NCBI GenBank assembly: GCA_035495315.1
Contig: DATJGF010000158.1
Span: forward strand, 1-64,000
Reading direction: 5' to 3'
From: DATJGF01 sp035495315
GTDB lineage: Bacteria; Verrucomicrobiota; Verrucomicrobiia; Limisphaerales; UBA8199
Length of the DNA stretch: 64,000 nt
Under the pieces are notes generated by a model. That model worked only from the letters and a program-made list of their open reading frames with translations. It was not told the DNA's origin and searched no databases. Position 1 is the first letter of the stretch. Each line of letters begins with the position of its first letter. Shown here in pieces: positions 60,355-64,000 of this stretch. The translations under genes were made by a program, and so were the position numbers.

Positions 60355-62405
60355 GCCATTTGCTTTCCGGAGGTCTTCGCCCAAGCCCGCAGCACCTCTG
60401 CGACGCTCCAAGCCTGAGCAATACATCCACGCGGCGTGAAAGGCGGATCAGCATCAAAGATTTCATTGATCGATCCAATACAGCCTTCATCCAGGTGCGG
60501 CACCAGCCCCTCCAGAAACTTCCTCGCGCCATGGCGATCGTCCGGGTGGACCTTAAGCCATGCGTCAATAAACGGTCCGAGCAACCAGGGCCAGACCGTT
60601 CCCTGGTGATACGCTGCATCACGGGCGCGGAGATCACCAAAGTAATTGGCTTTATAATCTGGGTGATCTGGGCTCAACGTGCGGAGTCCGTGTGGCGTCA
60701 GTAGTTTCTTCTGAATCACGTCGAGCACGGGTTGCCAATATGATTGTTGCAAGATTGGGTGTTTGAGCGAGAAGGCAAGTAATTGGTTGGGGCGGCAGGC
60801 GTCATCATCGCCGTTCTCGCCATCAATCACGTCGTAGAGGTAATTGCCTTTGGAATACCAGAACCGGTGATTAAACGACTGCCCCGCGCGTTTGGCGTGC
60901 GCGCCGATAGCGTTAGCGGCCGGTTCATCATGTTCTTCCCGCAACCACCCTTCCAAAAGCCTGAGCGCATTATACCAAAGGGCGTTAATCTCGACTGCTT
61001 TGCCCCGCCGCGGTGTTACCACCCAATCGTCGACTTTGGCATCCATCCAGGTCAACGCGTATCCGGGCGCGCCCTGGCGGAGCAACCCGTCCTTGGGATC
61101 AACCCCGATACCAAACAGAGTGCCGCGCAAGTGGTGGTCGATGATATCTCGAAGCTTTGGAAGAATGAGGCGAAGCGTGGCGCGGTCCTGGGTATATTCG
61201 AAGTAACGGTCGAGGGCATGAAAGAACCAGAGCGAGGCATCCGCGGTGTGATAGAGTCCTTCATTTTTACCTTCCGGGAAGAGATTCGGTATGAGTCCGT
61301 GAAGGATGTAATGGGCGAATGTCCGTAGTATCCAGCCCGCCTCCGTATACCGGCGAGTGACCAGCGTTAAGCCTTCCAGACTGATCATCGTATCCCGGCC
61401 CCAATCGGTAAACCAATGGTAACCAGCAATGACCGTGCGGATCTCGTCCCCGGCTGCGTGCGCCCGCGCGGTGTCTTGAGTGCGTCCTACGGGCACAATG
61501 ATGAATTGGTCGGCCGCCAACACGAGATCCGCCGCGGGCCATTCATGTGCATGGGGATCCGCTGTCGAGATGAGCCGCCGATGGCGCGAGTGATCGAACC
61601 CGACTGCCTCTTCCGGAGTTAACGCGAGCATGGTATTCCACCATTCGGTAGAAGCGATCAGAGTCGCATTGCGTCGTGCGTGCAGAGAAACACTGAAATA
61701 GCCAGGACTCCAAAGCGAGCCACGAGCCGGGTAACCCCGCTCGGCTTCCTTGTGGTAATGAATTTCCCGCCGCGATCCGCCGTCGTAAGTAAAGCTTGAA
61801 TGCTCGCCGTGGAGGACCATGCGCAACCTGGGGAGGAAGCCATCCAAATGGACTTCATACTGAGGGCCAACCGCAGTTAACCGGTAACCTTCATGCGAGT
61901 CGTCGTTAACGGGATGCTCGTGGCTTCGAAAATGGATCGAGGGCCTAAGTTCGATCACAACTGACTCCTGGCTCGAAAGCAGCCGGTAAGTGATCTGTAC
62001 CGTGTTTTGGCCATAAAGGAAAACGATGTGTTTTTCGAGGCTGACACCCTCGGCTTCGTAGCGCCAGATCGGGAGACCATTTTCCAGCCGAAACTCTGTG
62101 ATATAATGAGGACGCACGGCGGTTTCGTCCGGGGCGCTGAGATCGTCGCCGCCGATTTGGAGAGGAGCGCCGTTAGGCAGGCGGATAGTTTCGGCAAGGT
62201 GGTTGAGCATCACCATGCGTCCAAATGGCGCTGGTAAGGCCGCCACCAGGAGCCCGTGATAGCGCCAGGTGACGAATCCCGCAATGGTGCCCGACGCGTA
62301 GCCGCCGACACCGTTGGTCGCCAGCCATTCTTGGCGTAACAACCGCCAGGCGTCTTCAGGTCGTACTCGTCTCAGATCGATTCGACGGATCAGTTTCTCC
62401 TCCAT
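60351..62405 (-). CDS. Glycogen debranching enzyme (amylo-alpha-1,6-glucosidase)
   Basis: A 684-residue debranching enzyme of the archaeal/bacterial GH133 type. The start at 62405 is supported by GGGGAGGG a few bases upstream, so the ORF part before it (to 62456) is not used. The N-terminal domain (EWLATNGVGGYASGTIAGFVTWRYHGLLVAA) is typical, and the (alpha/alpha)6 barrel has YHWFTDWGRDTMISLEGL with the catalytic Asp and GTVWPWLLGPFIDA. It removes alpha-1,6 branches from glycogen, giving linear maltodextrin for TreY. It overlaps the 3' end of treZ by 50 bp on the same strand. Confidence 0.92.
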   Translation of the reverse strand: MEEKLIRRIDLRRVRPEDAWRLLRQEWLATNGVGGYASGTIAGFVTWRYHGLLVAALPAPFGRMVMLNHLAETIRLPNGAPLQIGGDDLSAPDETAVRPHYITEFRLENGLPIWRYEAEGVSLEKHIVFLYGQNTVQITYRLLSSQESVVIELRPSIHFRSHEHPVNDDSHEGYRLTAVGPQYEVHLDGFLPRLRMVLHGEHSSFTYDGGSRREIHYHKEAERGYPARGSLWSPGYFSVSLHARRNATLIASTEWWNTMLALTPEEAVGFDHSRHRRLISTADPHAHEWPAADLVLAADQFIIVPVGRTQDTARAHAAGDEIRTVIAGYHWFTDWGRDTMISLEGLTLVTRRYTEAGWILRTFAHYILHGLIPNLFPEGKNEGLYHTADASLWFFHALDRYFEYTQDRATLRLILPKLRDIIDHHLRGTLFGIGVDPKDGLLRQGAPGYALTWMDAKVDDWVVTPRRGKAVEINALWYNALRLLEGWLREEHDEPAANAIGAHAKRAGQSFNHRFWYSKGNYLYDVIDGENGDDDACRPNQLLAFSLKHPILQQSYWQPVLDVIQKKLLTPHGLRTLSPDHPDYKANYFGDLRARDAAYHQGTVWPWLLGPFIDAWLKVHPDDRHGARKFLEGLVPHLDEGCIGSINEIFDADPPFTPRGCIAQAWSVAEVLRAWAKTSGKQMA

Positions 62406-64000
62406 CGACCCTCCCCTTGTCCTGCAGCGGTACCGGTTGCAGCACCACCGACGCATGCCCTGGTATATGCCAACAACGCTCCGCTGTTACCTCAGGTGTA
62501 CCCAGCCCGCCAAATCGTGGTTCTTCACTCGACCAAAGCAAGTTCCACCAACAACCTTCGAAGGGAGCCAGCAACGGTTCAGCTATCGACTCGAGCTCCA
62601 ACTCCAATCCCAGGTTCACGATCAACAAGCGATCCTGCGCTATGCCCCCGAAGAAACGCAGTACGAAAGCTTCCGGTCCGAGCACCGCACCATCCACCTT
62701 GACATGGTCCCCGAGCGAAAAAACCGGATCTTCACGACGCAACCTCAAAAGTTCCCGGTGAAGCTCATAAAAGTGCCGATGCTTTTGGCGCTCGGTCAGA
62801 TCGAGCTTGCATCGAAGAAAGGTCTCGGGCGAACCGGGATCGGCCAACACCGACTCGGATTCGGGTCGCGCGATGCTTCGAAATTGGTGAAGGAAATCTC
62901 TTCGGCCATTTGCGACCAGCCGTGAGAGGTTGGGATTGTGATCGGCGAAATAGAGGAAGGGTGCTGAGGAGGCAAACTCTTGCCCTTGAAAGAGCATCGG
63001 CGTAGCGGGCGCCAACAGCAAGAGGCCTGTCAGTGAGCGCAATCGACCTGGGTCGGTCAATTGATGCAGGCGCGCGCCGTATAGCGAATTAGCGACTTGA
63101 TCGTGATTTTCGAGGAAGGTGACAAACCGATCTGGTGTGATATCCCAGGCCGGGGTGCCGCGGCGCTGCCGTTGCCAGGCATACCATTGGCCTTGATAAA
63201 GGTAGCCCCATTTTATTGCCGAGATGAACTCCTGCGGGCACCCGCGGTATCCGGAATAATAGGCTTCACTGCGCCCAGTCAACGCCACGCACGCACTATG
63301 ATGGAAATCATCGTTCCAAAGCGCGTTCAGTCCGAACCCTCCGTCTTCGGGGGCTCGCACCAGGCGAGTGTGTTGAGGTTCATTTTCAGCGGCGATAAAG
63401 GTTGCTCGCCCTCTCGCCGCCGAGCGCACCGCCTGGCTGATCTCCGCCAGGATGTGAACGGTCGATGCGTCGAAAATCTGTTGCGTCGCGTCCAATCGCA
63501 ACCCATCAAAATGAAACTCGTCAGTCCAGTAACTTGCGTTAGTGGTGAAAAATTCTCTCACTGGGCCTGAATTGTTCCCGTCAAAATTTAGCGCGTCACC
63601 CCATTCATTTGCGTAGCGATCCGTGAAATAGTCCGGTGAGAATTCTTTCAAGTAGTTGCCGTCGGGCCCAAGATGGTTATACACGACGTCAAGGATCACA
63701 CCGAGGCCAAGCTCGTGCGCTCGATTGATAAAGGCGCGCAATTCGTCAGGGGATCCATAGAGCCGGCTCGGCGCGAACAGGTTCACGCCATCATAACCCC
63801 AGCCGAATCGCCCGACAAAATCGGCCACCGGCATTAATTCGATCACCGTAATACCGAGGTTCTTCAGTTCGGCCAATTCTGCCGTCGCCGCGCCCAACGT
63901 GCCTTCGCGTGTAAAGGTCCCCAGGTGCATTTCGTACAACACCTGACCGTTGCGGGGAACTCCCTGCCACCCCTGATCGGTCCAGATGAAGCGTTCCGGC
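62356..64000 (-). CDS. treZ: Malto-oligosyltrehalose trehalohydrolase, N-terminus cut by window edge
   Basis: Releases trehalose from maltooligosyltrehalose, second step of the TreY-TreZ route. The frame is open to base 64000; upstream of the first internal start-like codon it reads FIWTDQGWQGVPRNGQVLYE, the end of the N-terminal domain, so the start lies beyond the window. The barrel has FGWGYDGVNLFAPSRLYG, LDVVYNHLGPDGNY, FDGLRLDATQQI (nucleophile Asp), FIAAENEP (acid/base Glu) and FLENHDQVAN (third Asp). About 548 residues are visible of the usual ~600. The debranching gene follows with a 50-bp overlap. Confidence 0.94.
   Translation of the reverse strand, partial: PERFIWTDQGWQGVPRNGQVLYEMHLGTFTREGTLGAATAELAELKNLGITVIELMPVADFVGRFGWGYDGVNLFAPSRLYGSPDELRAFINRAHELGLGVILDVVYNHLGPDGNYLKEFSPDYFTDRYANEWGDALNFDGNNSGPVREFFTTNASYWTDEFHFDGLRLDATQQIFDASTVHILAEISQAVRSAARGRATFIAAENEPQHTRLVRAPEDGGFGLNALWNDDFHHSACVALTGRSEAYYSGYRGCPQEFISAIKWGYLYQGQWYAWQRQRRGTPAWDITPDRFVTFLENHDQVANSLYGARLHQLTDPGRLRSLTGLLLLAPATPMLFQGQEFASSAPFLYFADHNPNLSRLVANGRRDFLHQFRSIARPESESVLADPGSPETFLRCKLDLTERQKHRHFYELHRELLRLRREDPVFSLGDHVKVDGAVLGPEAFVLRFFGGIAQDRLLIVNLGLELELESIAEPLLAPFEGCWWNLLWSSEEPRFGGLGTPEVTAERCWHIPGHASVVLQPVPLQDKGRVDGGETDPSNRSETSTT

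Noticed and set aside
1..64000. rRNA, tRNA, transposase, phage or plasmid replication genes
   Set aside because: I scanned for typical motifs and structures by eye and found none I could support; small RNA genes could be missed without a covariance search.

Overview
The window looks like a chromosomal segment of a Verrucomicrobiota bacterium, probably close to Pedosphaera/Limisphaerales. This is inference: the base composition is moderately high in G+C, and the content includes DUF1080 and GH172 (DUF2961) proteins, Ig-repeat exoproteins with a 'YQLQYKT' type C-terminal tail, a SecA with a long insertion, FG-GAP/VCBS and RCC1-like repeat proteins, PaaK-like and halogenase-like enzymes, and dispersed intergenic palindromes. 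No rRNA, tRNA, CRISPR array, transposase, phage gene or plasmid replication gene was seen.

Layout. 0-7 kb: 3'-truncated proA, an exported GH2 glycosidase, a Tat-type protein with a sugar-isomerase-like fold and a secreted Ntn-hydrolase of the C45 type. 7.2-13.4 kb: six co-directional genes (HemN-like radical SAM enzyme, chorismate-lyase-like protein, halogenase-like flavoprotein, hot-dog thioesterase, EamA-like membrane protein, PaaK-like ligase) that read as a small aromatic-metabolite cluster. 13.4-18.8 kb, minus strand: a decayed RCC1-repeat gene, a double heavy-metal-binding-domain protein and an unusual papain-protease/GH172 fusion. 19-26 kb: DUF2252 and DUF2235 proteins and a 1480-residue sedolisin with five Ig-like repeats. 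26-28 kb: phosphofructokinase and a PRC-barrel protein facing each other across a bidirectional terminator.

28.3-32.0 kb is the most interesting stretch. It is a compact operon encoding a JAMM/JAB isopeptidase fused to a ubiquitin-conjugating (E2)-like domain, a 67-residue small protein, an E1/ThiF-like adenylating enzyme and an unrecognised beta-rich protein. Together these resemble a bacterial ubiquitin-like conjugation system, in an arrangement I do not recognise as a named type. It is followed by a ~110-bp nested palindromic element.

32.6-42.5 kb holds a sugar-utilisation locus: FG-GAP protein, sodium:solute symporter, GH20 hexosaminidase, sugar nucleotidyltransferase, a DUF1080 lipoprotein and a double-SIS MurQ/GCKR-like protein. 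42.5-55 kb is mostly housekeeping: thpR, an aldo/keto reductase, lnt, secA, a cereblon-type CULT-domain protein, trxA, dienelactone hydrolase, a REC-histidine kinase, an MFS permease and uridine kinase. 55-64 kb is a glycogen/trehalose locus: GH57-DUF3536 and treY on plus, and a debranching enzyme and treZ on minus, with treZ running off the right edge.
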